Shown here in pieces: positions 26,768 to 37,556 of a DNA stretch of 64,000 nucleotides. The translations under genes were made by a program, and so were the position numbers. Below the pieces are notes generated by a model, which was not told the DNA's origin, made no database searches, and was given only the letters and a program-made list of their open reading frames with translations. This stretch comes from FEN-1297 sp963843605. GTDB taxonomy: Bacteria > Bacteroidota > Ignavibacteria > Ignavibacteriales > Ignavibacteriaceae. How positions within the stretch are numbered: the stretch's first letter is position 1; each line of letters begins with the position of its first letter. The DNA lies in assembly GCA_963843605.1 (NCBI GenBank), contig CAWJLA010000002.1, forward strand, positions 434,001 to 498,000, written 5' to 3'.

Positions 26768-27973
26768 TTATTTAGTAGTTTTTTCCAGTTGCAGAGATGC
26801 TAAAATTAAAGGTCCTAATCCTTTCATATCGTTAGTTCGCTGCGGTTCATCTATATAATATTCGAACGAACCGTCCCTGTAAGGGTGGCCTCCCAGTCCC
26901 GCACTTTTACATGTATGATATAAATCTACTAAACCGTTCTTTTCAATTTTAACAAAATTCTTTATAATCCCCATGAAAGATTCTTTTGCAGCCTCTGAAT
27001 ATTTTTTATCGAGATACCCGTTGTTGGCTCCTTTTGCAAATGCATAAGTAAACATACACGAAGCCGATGCCTCAAGATAATTCCCCTTTCTGTTCCCCTG
27101 ATCCATAACCTGGTACCAGACTTTAGATTCCGGATCCCGGTATTTCAGTACTGCACCGGAAACTTGCCTAAGAATAGAAATTAATTCTTTTCTACCCGGA
27201 TTGTTCTTCGGAATAAAATCGAGCACGTCTACAAGCGCCATCTCATACCACCCCATTCCTCTTGACCAGAAATTAGGTGAACAGCCCGTAGCCGGATTAG
27301 CCCATTTCTGATTCTTGCTTTCGTCCCAGCCGTGGTACAATAAACCGGTTTTAGGATCTCTTGTATGTTTGTATATAAGTACAAATTGATTAATTATATC
27401 GTTGAAATCCTTAGTCTCGTCGAACATCCCGGCGTACTGTGCATAAAACGGTTCAGCCATGTAAAGTCCGTCAAGCCACATTTGTTCCGGATATATTTTT
27501 TTATGCCAGAAACCGCCGGAGGGTGTTCTCGGCTGATTTGCAAGCTGTTTTCTTAAAAGCTCGGCAGCCTTTTTATATTTTACGTTCTTGGTGGCTTTAT
27601 AAAGAGTTAGCAGTTGACGGCCCGGGTTAATATCATCGAGCGTAAAGCCGCTGTATTTATAAGTATCGATTGTGCCGTCGGCTTTTACGTATTTATCCAT
27701 GTTATCTTTGATAAAATTAAAATACTTTTTATCGCCGGTTTTAAGCCACAACTGATGCAGAGCTTCCAGAATTAAACCTTGTTCGTAATTCCAGTTTTGT
27801 TTGGGACTTGACGAATCGTAAGTTACCGCTCCTGGGTGCCGTAATATAAAAGAATCGGCTATTCTTTCCGACCAGGGTTCATCAGTGGGAACTTGTTCTT
27901 TTTGTCCGGCAGATTGCGAGTAGGAAAATCCTGCCGCCGAAAGGAGAATCAGAAATATAATTAATTTTTTCAT
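26768..27973 (-). CDS. GH105 unsaturated rhamnogalacturonyl hydrolase
   Basis: The 401-residue protein has a signal peptide (IIFLILLSAAGFSYSQ) and an (alpha/alpha)6 barrel. It carries the family motifs WNYEQGLILEALHQLW, EQMWLDGLYMAEPFYA with the probable catalytic Asp, FWSRGMGWYEMALVDVLDF, YLEASASCMFTYAFAKGA and the C-terminal GGHPYRDGSFEYYIDEP. GH105 enzymes remove the unsaturated uronic acid left at the non-reducing end by pectate or rhamnogalacturonan lyases. The free unsaturated sugar rearranges and feeds KduI. It is preceded by its own 5' region and by the terminator of the TonB cluster. Confidence 0.93.
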   Translation of the reverse strand: MKKLIIFLILLSAAGFSYSQSAGQKEQVPTDEPWSERIADSFILRHPGAVTYDSSSPKQNWNYEQGLILEALHQLWLKTGDKKYFNFIKDNMDKYVKADGTIDTYKYSGFTLDDINPGRQLLTLYKATKNVKYKKAAELLRKQLANQPRTPSGGFWHKKIYPEQMWLDGLYMAEPFYAQYAGMFDETKDFNDIINQFVLIYKHTRDPKTGLLYHGWDESKNQKWANPATGCSPNFWSRGMGWYEMALVDVLDFIPKNNPGRKELISILRQVSGAVLKYRDPESKVWYQVMDQGNRKGNYLEASASCMFTYAFAKGANNGYLDKKYSEAAKESFMGIIKNFVKIEKNGLVDLYHTCKSAGLGGHPYRDGSFEYYIDEPQRTNDMKGLGPLILASLQLEKTTK

Positions 27974-28058
27974 ATCGCTCCTTTTTCGAGATTAGCTGTT
28001 GATGAATTGTAAAATGCACTGCATGCATTTTTAATAAATTCTGAGAGCAAAAATAAAA

Positions 28059-28095
28059 GCCGGTTCTTTAAGAAAAGAATTCTAAAAGAACCGGC
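28059..28095 (-). terminator. Terminator after the TonB receptor cluster
   Basis: GCCGGTTCTTT (28059-28069) and AAAGAACCGGC (28085-28095) form a perfect 11-base stem. It begins 18 bases downstream of the PorV-family stop and ends the receptor transcript ahead of the GH105 gene. Confidence 0.75.
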
Positions 28096-28112
28096 CGTAT
28101 AATAAAAGAATT

Positions 28113-29123
28113 TTAGAAACCGAATTCCACCGAGAAACGGTTTACGTCGCTGAAGAAACTTTCCATACGTGAATATGAATAGTTAACCGATACATCGCTA
28201 CCGGCTAACGTAGTATTTAAGCCGATACCTGCAGACCACGACATAATATCCCTGTTAGTCTGATATCCGCCTCTAATTGAAACCATGTTCATTAACTTAT
28301 ATTCCAAACCAATATTAACTCTTTCGGAATAACTGTTTGAATGAAGAAAATCCACAGCTAATGTCATATCTTGATCGTTAGGCGACATATTTGGATTAAT
28401 GAACTGCATTACATCGATAGCCCCGCCCATGGAAAATGTTAAAGGCAGTTGCTCATCGTTTAATTCTCTTTTGACATTGGATGCAAAGTTCCTAATTGCC
28501 ATACCGAATGCAAAATTTTTATAGCCTGTGTAATATTTTACTCCAGCATCAAATGCCAATTTAGTAGCATTATTTTTTTTGCTTACACCGTTAGAATAAT
28601 TATTTTCGCCGAGACTTTGACTTACTACTTTCATAGTACCGCCGATTAAGAATTTTGTACTTATAGCTTTTGAATAAGTCAATCCTGCAGAATACGCTCC
28701 GACGTTGTTAAGAGTACCGTCATCTATATATCCGGTATTGCCCAATGTCGGGTCTAGTCTTGTGGCATAGATTGTACCGTAATCAATGGTTAAGAAACTA
28801 ACACCGACAGATCCGTAGTTTCCCATATTATAGACTAGACCTCCTCCGAGATATTTGATATCGGCGATCCATTGTGTATAGTTAACCGTAACATCGAATT
28901 TATTCCGGGTTTCTACTATGCCTGCCGGATTATAAAACATACTTACAGCGCCGGTACCAAGGGTTGTATAAGCATCCCCAAGCGCACTTGCTTTCGGTGA
29001 GACACTGACAAGCAGAAAGTCCATTGTACTCTGCCCCAACTTGTTTAGGTTGACCTGCCCGTATGCCTCAGGCAAAAACAAAAGACCGACCATTGTAACT
29101 AATATTATTTTAAAATACTTCAT
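28113..29123 (-). CDS. PorV/PorQ-family outer membrane protein
   Basis: This is 336 residues with a signal peptide (TMVGLLFLPEAYGQ) and repeated amphipathic beta strands, as in FadL-like or PorV-type barrels. The opening GQSTMDFLLVSVSPKASALG followed by GDAYTTLGTGAVSMFYNPAG is the hallmark of the PorV/PorQ family, whose members work with type IX secretion. PorV proper shuttles cargo at the outer membrane. Here the gene is third in a cluster with a TonB receptor and a T9SS-sorted protein, so a dedicated role with that partner is likely. It ends in an aromatic-rich strand (VNRFSVEFGF), as outer membrane barrels do. Confidence 0.85.
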   Translation of the reverse strand: MKYFKIILVTMVGLLFLPEAYGQVNLNKLGQSTMDFLLVSVSPKASALGDAYTTLGTGAVSMFYNPAGIVETRNKFDVTVNYTQWIADIKYLGGGLVYNMGNYGSVGVSFLTIDYGTIYATRLDPTLGNTGYIDDGTLNNVGAYSAGLTYSKAISTKFLIGGTMKVVSQSLGENNYSNGVSKKNNATKLAFDAGVKYYTGYKNFAFGMAIRNFASNVKRELNDEQLPLTFSMGGAIDVMQFINPNMSPNDQDMTLAVDFLHSNSYSERVNIGLEYKLMNMVSIRGGYQTNRDIMSWSAGIGLNTTLAGSDVSVNYSYSRMESFFSDVNRFSVEFGF

Positions 29124-29148
29124 TATTTATTAATCTCCTCTATTTGTA

Positions 29149-31377
29149 TTATCGTACGATAACAAATTTTTGATAAGATGTTTCACCGTCAGGTTTTTGA
29201 AACACAGCTATATAAATGCCGCTGTCAACAATCTGTCCGCTGTCGGTTGTTAAATCCCATATTTCTGAGCCGCTCGGGGCAACGCTGCTTGCGTGCTGCT
29301 TTGTTCTTACTAAATCGCCGTTCTCAGAGAATATTTTAATTGAACATTCCTTCGGCAAATTGAAGAAAATAACAAATTGATTATTATTGGAAGTAGCACC
29401 GTAAGTTCCGGCATTAACAAAATAAGGATCGTTAACATTGCAGGGATTCGGCGCTACTCTTATTTTAGCCATATCGTCCTGCGCAGGATTAGGAGAAATA
29501 ACCGGACTCGTACTGCCGGAATTATCCTGAACCCACAATCTGCTGCTAAACATTATCTTTCCCCTTGTAGATGGATCTGCATCAGGGTCATCAATGGCTA
29601 TGCGTGCTTTTGCCTGAACATAATAATGGTAATTCGCACCGTAGACAATCGAGGTGTCGTTGAAGATATCCGATTTATCGGTCGGACCGCCGTCGTATAT
29701 AGTTTCATAAAATACCGTATCAAGACGGGATACACGTCTCATAACTCTGTAGCCTGCAAAATTTGACAAAGCTTCTGCGTCCGCATCTTTCCATGTAATC
29801 TCTACTCTGTTTGAATATGCAGTGATGTTCATTTCAGTCGGAGGCGGCGGCTCCAGCGGTATTTGATAATGATGATCAAAATTCCATTTAGCTCTGTATG
29901 CCGACAGCATAACCGAATCGATTCCCATACTTATCCAGCGGTCTTTGATTCTGTCGATTTCATTATTCGTCGGGAACGCAAAATTTGAAGGCAGCCATCC
30001 TGTTTCAGCATTGGGCATGTTGGGCGGATTCTGAAGAGTTCCGTGAAGCCATCCCGCACCTACCATCTTAGCAGTTTTTTCGTCTATACCGGACACACCG
30101 GTTGCATAAACAATATGAATTTTCTGACCGGGTGCAAGGTGGTAGGGACCATATGAGCAATGCATTAAAGACTGAGGCGCCGTAGATACTCCGCCGGGAT
30201 ATTTGGAAAAATCCGTTATACCTAATTCATCACTGTTTAATCCGTGATGGGTTCCGGGTACCAATTTCCCGAAAGTAGTATCCATCGGATGAAGATCGGA
30301 AAAGCCGCCTTTAATAGCCCAGAAACTTGCGCTTGCATACGGATCATCTGACGACTGAAATGTAGAGTTGATCTGAGTATCGTTTCCCATATATGTTATC
30401 TTCGGTTCGGTCGGATCATCAACATCATTTGCATCCTTAGAATAAGCGCTGTCCGACGCATGAAGAACAGTATAGAAATCCATCTGATAACCGGTCAGAC
30501 GCCCGTTTTGTAATTCTTCCGCGGGAGCCCCCATCTGATCTCCGGTTGCGCCCGGATCGTCGGCGCTGTATTCATAGAATACTCTTAAACTGTCACCTAC
30601 TCTGCCGCCGTAATAATGCTGCCAGGTAAAATTGCTTCTGAATGCGTGACCTGAAGCGACCGAAGGATCCTGGCCGTTTGAGAACTGCACGTTATACATG
30701 TTTTGCGCCATTAGAATGTAAAGACTGTCGTAAGTCTGAGTGCCCGTGTTAGTATAAGTCATATCATATATTACATAATTATCGTTGTAATTTTGACCCC
30801 AGGCCAGCGCCTTTCTTGATACGGTAATATCGTACATATACTTGTTGGCGACAGTAACCATTTGATCAGCGGTATTATTCTTGAATCTGAATGCCTGATA
30901 ATATTGGGATTTCGAATCGCTTACTAGCTTCTGCCCACTCTTATCAATCGTAATAGGGGTATAATAATACCTTACATAACTGGTCATCTGTGTATCCACA
31001 ACACCCGTATTGAAAGGAGGCGGATAGTTTGCACCGACAAGATCATAAACCGCAGCGGTATCATATTGTCTGGTTGTATCTGTCTGATACTTATTAAACC
31101 AATGCGGCACTCCGATCTTAATTCCCATTCCGTTATTAGCCTGAGCCGATTGTAACCGGTTAAACATTATATCGTAGTCGTTGGGAAAAAATGTCGGGGG
31201 TACTACACTGCTGCCTACTCCGTAATCTACTAAGCCTGTCCACATGCGTCCAATCCAAATCTCGGCTGCAGTCTGTGCTTTCAAATTTTGCGGAGTATAG
31301 AACATCGTCAACAATACTCCAAGAATCAGCACATTTTTAAGCAGCTTAATTCTTGGGTTGCAAATCATTAATTTCAT
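29149..31377 (-). CDS. T9SS-sorted surface protein with fibronectin-III domain, receptor partner candidate
   Basis: This is a 742-residue exported protein. The N-terminal 500 residues are a beta-rich region of unknown family with many aromatic and Asp/Asn residues (WIGRMWTGLVDYGVG, YVIYDMTYTNTGTQTYDSLY). A fibronectin-III domain follows (PPPPTEMNITAYSNRVEITW to about residue 595). The C-terminal domain (SIKIFSENGDLVRTKQ ... SGIYIAVFQK ... YQKFVIVR) is a FlgD/T9SS-type sorting domain. It sits directly between the TonB receptor and the PorV-family protein, the place where SusD would stand in a Bacteroides locus. I infer a surface glycan-binding or lid-like function; no enzyme motif is visible. 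Confidence 0.7.
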   Translation of the reverse strand: MKLMICNPRIKLLKNVLILGVLLTMFYTPQNLKAQTAAEIWIGRMWTGLVDYGVGSSVVPPTFFPNDYDIMFNRLQSAQANNGMGIKIGVPHWFNKYQTDTTRQYDTAAVYDLVGANYPPPFNTGVVDTQMTSYVRYYYTPITIDKSGQKLVSDSKSQYYQAFRFKNNTADQMVTVANKYMYDITVSRKALAWGQNYNDNYVIYDMTYTNTGTQTYDSLYILMAQNMYNVQFSNGQDPSVASGHAFRSNFTWQHYYGGRVGDSLRVFYEYSADDPGATGDQMGAPAEELQNGRLTGYQMDFYTVLHASDSAYSKDANDVDDPTEPKITYMGNDTQINSTFQSSDDPYASASFWAIKGGFSDLHPMDTTFGKLVPGTHHGLNSDELGITDFSKYPGGVSTAPQSLMHCSYGPYHLAPGQKIHIVYATGVSGIDEKTAKMVGAGWLHGTLQNPPNMPNAETGWLPSNFAFPTNNEIDRIKDRWISMGIDSVMLSAYRAKWNFDHHYQIPLEPPPPTEMNITAYSNRVEITWKDADAEALSNFAGYRVMRRVSRLDTVFYETIYDGGPTDKSDIFNDTSIVYGANYHYYVQAKARIAIDDPDADPSTRGKIMFSSRLWVQDNSGSTSPVISPNPAQDDMAKIRVAPNPCNVNDPYFVNAGTYGATSNNNQFVIFFNLPKECSIKIFSENGDLVRTKQHASSVAPSGSEIWDLTTDSGQIVDSGIYIAVFQKPDGETSYQKFVIVR

Positions 31378-31422
31378 TTAATTCTCCATTATTTAATTTT
31401 ATATTCAATAGGAAATAACATT

Positions 31423-34400
31423 TTATAAGCTTACCCGCATTCCGAACCAGATATCTCTCGGTTGTCCGTAATACCAATAAGTATTGCTCGGATTTACGAT
31501 ATAAGGTTTGGAAGTCGAATTTGTATCTCCTACTTTATCATTTCCGGCTACATACTGACCGGGGTTTGCGGCTCTCAACTTGTCGTATGCCGGTGAGTTA
31601 TACATGGGTAAATGAAGCGATGCCATATAGTTTTTAAAATCACTTTGTCCGCCGATGCCGTCGTCAAACGCATAACCCTGATACATGATATTAGTTTTAA
31701 TATTAAATACGTTATCTACGTCAAGGTAAAATGAAGTAGTAATGCCGCCAATGCTTACGTTTTTGGTAAGTTTTAAGTTAACCATATAGTAATCTGGCCA
31801 TTGTAAAATAACCGGGTCCTTTAAGCCGAGCGGATTCCAATCGGTCGAGCTAAAGTAATCACCGGCTTTAAATGTCCCGAAAATAGATAGACTCCAATCA
31901 CCAAGCAGATGTGTACCGGCAACCTTGGGTCCCCAGTTCTTGGGTGATCTGAATGAAATATTTGCATTTACTTGCGGCTGAGGCAATGATCTTGTTAAAT
32001 CGTGATAATAATATGAATCATCAAGTGTCGCATTGTTTTGTACAATTGTCTTCAAACCGGTATGCCCGGTTTTGGTCAACATGTAGTTAAAATTAATCCA
32101 GCCTGTAAACCAGCTGTTGTCATTTTTGGTAAAATTAATCTCAAGTCCCTGTATATCTTCAAATTTATTGTTTAATTGTCCCGTATAAGTAACCAAACCG
32201 TCCGCACTTGTGTATGTTACATTGCCAGGTTCGCCGGTTACATCTTTATAATAACCGGATACCCTTACGATATAATTTTCATAGAAATTATAAGCTATAC
32301 CCAATTCGTAAGAAGTAGTTCTAGGCGGTTCCATATTAGGATTAGGCATGAAATACAAGCCCTGTTTCGTATAGCGGTATTTCACCTGGAACATTGTATA
32401 ATACGGCGGATTGGATCTGAACTGGCCGTAGTTAAAATAAAATTTGGAATTTTCAGTAACAGGGAACGAAACACCTATTCTCGGACTGATGGTTAAATAG
32501 TTTTTAATCGGGCTCATGAAACCCGGGTGAGCGTTGTTGTAAGCATACCATTTATCCCATATAGCGGAATTGCCAGATGCCAGATAGGAAAATAAAGAAG
32601 TATCCGGAGGAGTTGCCGGTGCTTTGAATTGGCTGCTGTATGCCGAATCCGTAGAAGGCCAACTTCCGCCGCCGCCGTCGTAATAATCTAATCTGACGCC
32701 TAAATTTGCAACGATTTCTTCGTATGAAATCTGATCCTGGAGAAAACCTCCCAATTGGCTCGGCCAGCGGTGGTAGTTATATTCGTATACATTGTAGGGA
32801 CCGCTTTGATTCCATTTTTCCCAGAAGCTGTGGTTGATATCAATATAATTATATTCGATACCGGTCTTGAAATAATTATGCTCGCCTACCTGGGAAGCTA
32901 ATTCAAGTTTAGCGGATAACTGGTGAACTTTTGAATTATCGTAAAGATCTCCTTCTTTACTTGAAAATCTCTGAGCTGTTCCGAACGGATTATCTCTGCT
33001 GGGATATTTATAACCGTTTACAGAATTAGTTGCAAACTGAAGTTTTCCGTAAGGCATTTGCGAAACCGGGAAGGGACCGAATTGAGTGACCATGTTAGTA
33101 TCCCGATTATCTCCGGTGGGGGAATGATCCACAATTGTCAGGTAGCTCAATGAAAACTGCATAAAAGTATTACGGTTAAATACATGGTTAACCGATAATC
33201 CGTTTAGCAAGGTAGTCTGATCCAGAATAGGATAGAAAACCGGATCGAACCAGTAAGCACGATCAGGCGGCGGACCGCTGCTTTCGTTCTCTTTCCAGAC
33301 ATATTTAATATTATTTATCGGCATGAAACCGCCCTGGTTGTTCGCATCTGGAGAATCGCCGAATGCCGGTCTTATCGGACTCACACCGATTTCTCTTTTC
33401 CACAACACATTATATGTTATTGTATAATCGCTTGAAGGTGTGGATTTAATCGTGCCTAAAGTCGTATATGATTTTTGACTGTTAAGCGTAACAGGCATTA
33501 TATAATGCTGTTCCGAAGAAGTGTTTGAAAGGTAAAAAGTAGCGTCTCCGAGTGCTTTACCGATTAAAGGTACCGGACCGCCGAAACCTCCGTCAAAATC
33601 CCAGTCAGATCCTCCCTCTTGCATCGTATGCTCTGCAAATAATTTTTTCTGAACGTCAGAAACAGGATGATATCCAATTTCATTTTTCAAAGCATTGGGT
33701 AATTTATCCAAAGCAGCATAATCAGGAGTGGACATATACATCCAGTTTCCGAGAAGATACATGTCGAATGGAGTAACTACCTGATTGCCTGTTTTTCCCA
33801 GGTTATATACGCTGGCCGCATTCTGCCAGTTAAATGATGAATTAGTATTAAATGAAACACTTGGATCAAGATACTGTTTTAAATAAGGACTAGTATCTCC
33901 GTAAAACGGATCACCGAATCTTTTAATATGGGTGTTATCTTTTGAAATACTGAACGTACCGTGATATCCGTCCTTTGAACCGGACTTAGTGGTAATATTA
34001 ATTAAACCGGATCTGAAGTTTCCGTATTCTGCATTATAACCGCCGGATAAAAGGGAAACCTGATCTATAGCACTTAGCGGTACCGAAGTTTCAGCATTTC
34101 CTACAGCTGCATTGTTATATGAAAGTCCGTTAACTAATGTGCCTGTCTGATCGGCGCTTCCGCCTCTAATTGTCAGGTATCCGTTTTCTGTTGAAACACC
34201 GGGTAATTTTTCCAGAAATGCATTTATTTGTCTGATGCCGGAAGTTTGCTGCACTTCATTCGCTGTTACAACCATTTGGGTGTTAGCAACTTCTTTATGA
34301 AGATTATCTCTCTGTGCGGTAACAACAACTTCTTGTCCCTGGATAACCGCCGATTTAAGGTTGAAATCCATCGTGGTTATTCGATCTGCCGATACAACTA

Positions 34401-34692
34401 CGTCGGTTGCTACTTGACTCTGATAACCGATCATAGATGCTTGCACCTCGTATGTACCTACAGGAACGTTAACAATAAAATATTTACCGTTCACGTCCGT
34501 AGCAGCTCCGAGGTATGTACCTTTTACAATTACATTTACTCCGAACAGAGCTTCCCCTGTTTTAGCGTCTTTAATGGTACCTACAATTCTACTCCTCGTT
34601 TGCGCATTTATTACAGCCGAAGTACATAACAATAAAGTTAGTACCATCAGCCATAATGGTTTATGAATTTGTCTCCTTTTATGCATTTTCAC
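31423..34692 (-). CDS. TonB-dependent receptor with carboxypeptidase-like regulatory domain
   Basis: At 1089 residues this is a large outer membrane receptor. After the signal peptide a carboxypeptidase D-like domain (about 32-115: SRIVGTIKDAKTGEALFGVN) precedes the plug (about 120-235: QEVVVTAQ ... LTIRGGSADQTGTLVNGLSY), then a 22-strand-type barrel rich in aromatic strands, ending in WFGMRVSL. The layout matches SusC-like and related receptors that import oligosaccharides by TonB energy. No SusD-like gene is next to it; instead a T9SS-sorted fibronectin-III protein and a PorV-family gene follow in the same transcript. It is the obvious uptake system for the pectin fragments made by this locus. 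Confidence 0.9.
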   Translation of the reverse strand: MKMHKRRQIHKPLWLMVLTLLLCTSAVINAQTRSRIVGTIKDAKTGEALFGVNVIVKGTYLGAATDVNGKYFIVNVPVGTYEVQASMIGYQSQVATDVVVSADRITTMDFNLKSAVIQGQEVVVTAQRDNLHKEVANTQMVVTANEVQQTSGIRQINAFLEKLPGVSTENGYLTIRGGSADQTGTLVNGLSYNNAAVGNAETSVPLSAIDQVSLLSGGYNAEYGNFRSGLINITTKSGSKDGYHGTFSISKDNTHIKRFGDPFYGDTSPYLKQYLDPSVSFNTNSSFNWQNAASVYNLGKTGNQVVTPFDMYLLGNWMYMSTPDYAALDKLPNALKNEIGYHPVSDVQKKLFAEHTMQEGGSDWDFDGGFGGPVPLIGKALGDATFYLSNTSSEQHYIMPVTLNSQKSYTTLGTIKSTPSSDYTITYNVLWKREIGVSPIRPAFGDSPDANNQGGFMPINNIKYVWKENESSGPPPDRAYWFDPVFYPILDQTTLLNGLSVNHVFNRNTFMQFSLSYLTIVDHSPTGDNRDTNMVTQFGPFPVSQMPYGKLQFATNSVNGYKYPSRDNPFGTAQRFSSKEGDLYDNSKVHQLSAKLELASQVGEHNYFKTGIEYNYIDINHSFWEKWNQSGPYNVYEYNYHRWPSQLGGFLQDQISYEEIVANLGVRLDYYDGGGGSWPSTDSAYSSQFKAPATPPDTSLFSYLASGNSAIWDKWYAYNNAHPGFMSPIKNYLTISPRIGVSFPVTENSKFYFNYGQFRSNPPYYTMFQVKYRYTKQGLYFMPNPNMEPPRTTSYELGIAYNFYENYIVRVSGYYKDVTGEPGNVTYTSADGLVTYTGQLNNKFEDIQGLEINFTKNDNSWFTGWINFNYMLTKTGHTGLKTIVQNNATLDDSYYYHDLTRSLPQPQVNANISFRSPKNWGPKVAGTHLLGDWSLSIFGTFKAGDYFSSTDWNPLGLKDPVILQWPDYYMVNLKLTKNVSIGGITTSFYLDVDNVFNIKTNIMYQGYAFDDGIGGQSDFKNYMASLHLPMYNSPAYDKLRAANPGQYVAGNDKVGDTNSTSKPYIVNPSNTYWYYGQPRDIWFGMRVSL

Positions 34693-34722
34693 TCCTCTAA
34701 ATGAATTAAAAAGTAGCTCCGG

Positions 34723-34795
34723 AGATACCGAGAATTAATTGCTTATTATACTGCCGCAATTACTTTTCATATTGTATCAATTAATCTCGGTATAT
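34723..34795. terminator. Long stem-loop between the PL1 gene and the TonB receptor gene
   Basis: AGATACCGAGAATTAATTG (34723-34741) pairs with CAATTAATCTCGGTATAT (34778-34795), leaving a loop of about 36 bases. It lies between the PL1 stop (34938) and the receptor start (34692). It may end PL1 transcription or act in the receptor leader as a regulatory structure. No T-run follows, so the role is open. Confidence 0.45.
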
Positions 34796-34937
34796 CCCCG
34801 CAGGCAATTTGAACACTTTATTTTATCTCCTAAGTATGAACTGATACATTTGCATTAGAAATTCCGGAACTTTCGAATTATTATGAAGCTTGCTTATTTG
34901 AATCTTGAATTCAATGTCTTTCTTATAGATCTAATCT

Positions 34938-37482
34938 CTATTTCAGAAGCTGCATCTTAATTACTTTCATAGAATTATCGAATCTCACCGCGCAAAAATA
35001 AATTCCCGAAGCCATCAATGAACCGTTGGTACCGCTGCCGTCCCAGCTTAAGTTATGATTACCTTCCCGGCTGTATCCGTCATAAAGCACTCTAACAAGT
35101 TGACCTGTTATGTTAAATATCTTTACCGTAACGCTTCCTGCCTTAGGTATGGAATAAACAATTTGTGTTGATGGATTGAAGGGATTCGGATAATTTTGGT
35201 TGACTACAAAACTACCGGGCAACTGAGCCGCGGTTTTTACCGAAGTAGGGTTGGATGAAATCAATCCGTTTATATATTCTTCTATCATAGTATAACCGTC
35301 GGGCCCTACTTGTCTTGCATCCGAAGAATCGGAAGGATTTAACCCGTGAGATGTTTCCCAGCTGTCGGGCATCCCGTCGTGGTCTGTATCCAGAGGAGCA
35401 GGCAGCGAAACTAAAGTAGGCCAGCCGCCTACATCGTTCTGCGAATCGATTATTCCTTTATTCCCGCCGGCGTATGTTGCACCGAACGGCGCATCGCCTG
35501 TTTTAACTTCATTTATCACTCTTAGATCTGCGGAATCTCGCACCGGAAAACTGCACCCGGCATTTGCAAGCACGGAATCGTATGCTGCTTGAGCCGTTTG
35601 CGTAGTTACGGGTGCAACAGGGATAGGATTATTTAACTTAATTGAATCAAGAGGTGCATGGTCCGGATTAACACCGCCGTTCCAGTTATCGCCGGTTACC
35701 TGCGGGTTGCCGTCTACATAATTTCCGTTTACATACCATTTGCTGTAGCCGTAAAAAGGATTCAGCGAATCGGAAGGATTAACTATTCTGGATAATTTGC
35801 TTGAAGAAGTAGCAGGACCCGGTTTAAAATAATTGTTTATCATATTTTGATTGCCGGACTCCCCGCCGTAAGCGCTGTTGAAGCCCCAATTGAATATTAC
35901 ATTATTTCTGAAATCTACAATCTCGGTGGAAGCTGTAGTCAGATGATATCTGGCGCCGCAAAATCTGGGGTTCCTGCTTGAATTATCCGCTAAAAGGTTG
36001 TGATGAAAAGTGGCTCCCATACCTCCCCAAATACCGCCGTATCCGTGATCGCCTTTTGGGTGATAAGAATGATAAAGACTTTCACTTATTATGCACCATT
36101 GCAATGTAAAATTTTGATTATCATAAAAACTTGCATCTTCGTCAATAGCCCAGCTGAAAGAGCAGTGATCGATAATAATATTTTTCTGTCCGCCGTTGCA
36201 GTGCGCGGCATCGTCTGCCAGTTTAGTAACATCGCCGAGCCGCGACCTTATGTATCTGATAATAACATTATTAGCTTCAATCGATAGTGTATAGTTGCTT
36301 AAACATATACCGTCTCCGGGCGCAGTTTGACCGGCAATAGTAACATTTCCGTAGTTAATTTTCAAATAGTTTGCGAGTTTTATTGTGCCTGAAACTTTGA
36401 ATACAATAATTCTAGGATAGTTCTGGCTGATAGCCCATCTTAAACTGCCGGGATTATTATCATCATTTAGATTTGTCACTTCCAGAACTCTTCCGCCCCT
36501 GCCGCCTGTTGTAAATCTGCCGAAACCTTCGGCTCCCGGAAATGCCAGCATTTGAGTTGCGGCGGTTTTAAAAGATAACTCTTCACCGTATACCGTACTA
36601 TCGCTATTGGTGGCATAAGCGCGCACATAATATGTTGATTCCGGATTCAGATTGCTTAAAGTACTTTGGTATACTCCAGTGCCCGAACCGTCCACCGTTT
36701 TATTATCCGATAAAGCAGGCTGACCGGAGGTATTCCAGCATACTCCCCTGGCCGATACTGTCTTTCCGCCGTCTGCAATTACATTACCGCCGCATACTGC
36801 CGAAGAAGAAGTAATATCCGTTACTACGGTTGTGGAAACGGACAAAGGCAGTACTGTTCCCGAAGGGATTGTTATCCCGGAAATAATCATGTCCTGTAAA
36901 AAGATGTATTTACCCGTATTGGTGGAGCCTCCGGGTAACCACGGATAAATTCTTAAATAAAAACTTTCTCCGGCATTTATTTTGGTATCAACCGAATAGT
37001 TGTACTCCGTTGCTGAATCACGCGTAACGGATATTACTCCGGATGTGTTTAATAATATGGGTGAAGAAAAACTTTGATCTGTTGAGATGTAGATATTAGC
37101 CTGCATAGCAGAAGTGCCGCCGGCATTAAGATAAAATGATACGGATGTAACGTTAAGATTATTGTCTGAAGCAGGTCCCAAAGAAAACTGGACATACCTG
37201 CTGCTGTTCTGTGTGCTTTCGTCTGGCCAGTTTGCATTAATAAACCATCTCTGGTAATTCCCCAAAGGCCCCCCGGATCCGTTATTCAGGGTACCTGTAT
37301 AATCTCTAATTTGAATATTGTTCCCGGTAACCGGCTGCCCGGTTATATTGCCTGTTGCCGAAACCGAAGTGGTATCGGTTTCTGTCAGGTTCCAAGTAGC
37401 TGTAGCATCGGTCTGAGAAAAAACTCGCTGCGAAAATATTAAAAAGAGAACGGTAAAGTAAAATAGTAAAAGAACTTTTCAT
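34938..37482 (-). CDS. Secreted pectate lyase (PL1) with T9SS sorting domain; frameshift in the signal peptide
   Basis: The main frame covers 34938 to about 37478. From about residue 235 of the open part it has AFPGAEGFGRFTTGGRGG, EVTNLNDDNNPGSLRWAIS, IIIDHCSFSWAIDEDAS and NPRFCGARYH. These are typical of Bacteroidetes PL1 pectate lyases that cleave polygalacturonate by beta-elimination. A fibronectin-like segment precedes it and a T9SS domain (NYPNPFNPSTQIVYSIP ... MKVIKMQLLK) ends it. ATG at 37480-37482 is followed by four A residues. With three A residues it would read MKVLLLFYFTVLFLIFSQ, a perfect signal peptide, in frame with the rest. As given, this start is out of frame by one base. 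The gene is therefore frameshifted or has a homopolymer error. Confidence 0.85.
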
Positions 37483-37556
37483 CAACGCCTCGTAGTCTAT
37501 GTATATTTTAAAATGAGCATATCACAATGCAATTAAGGTTTAATTCAGGTTAACAT

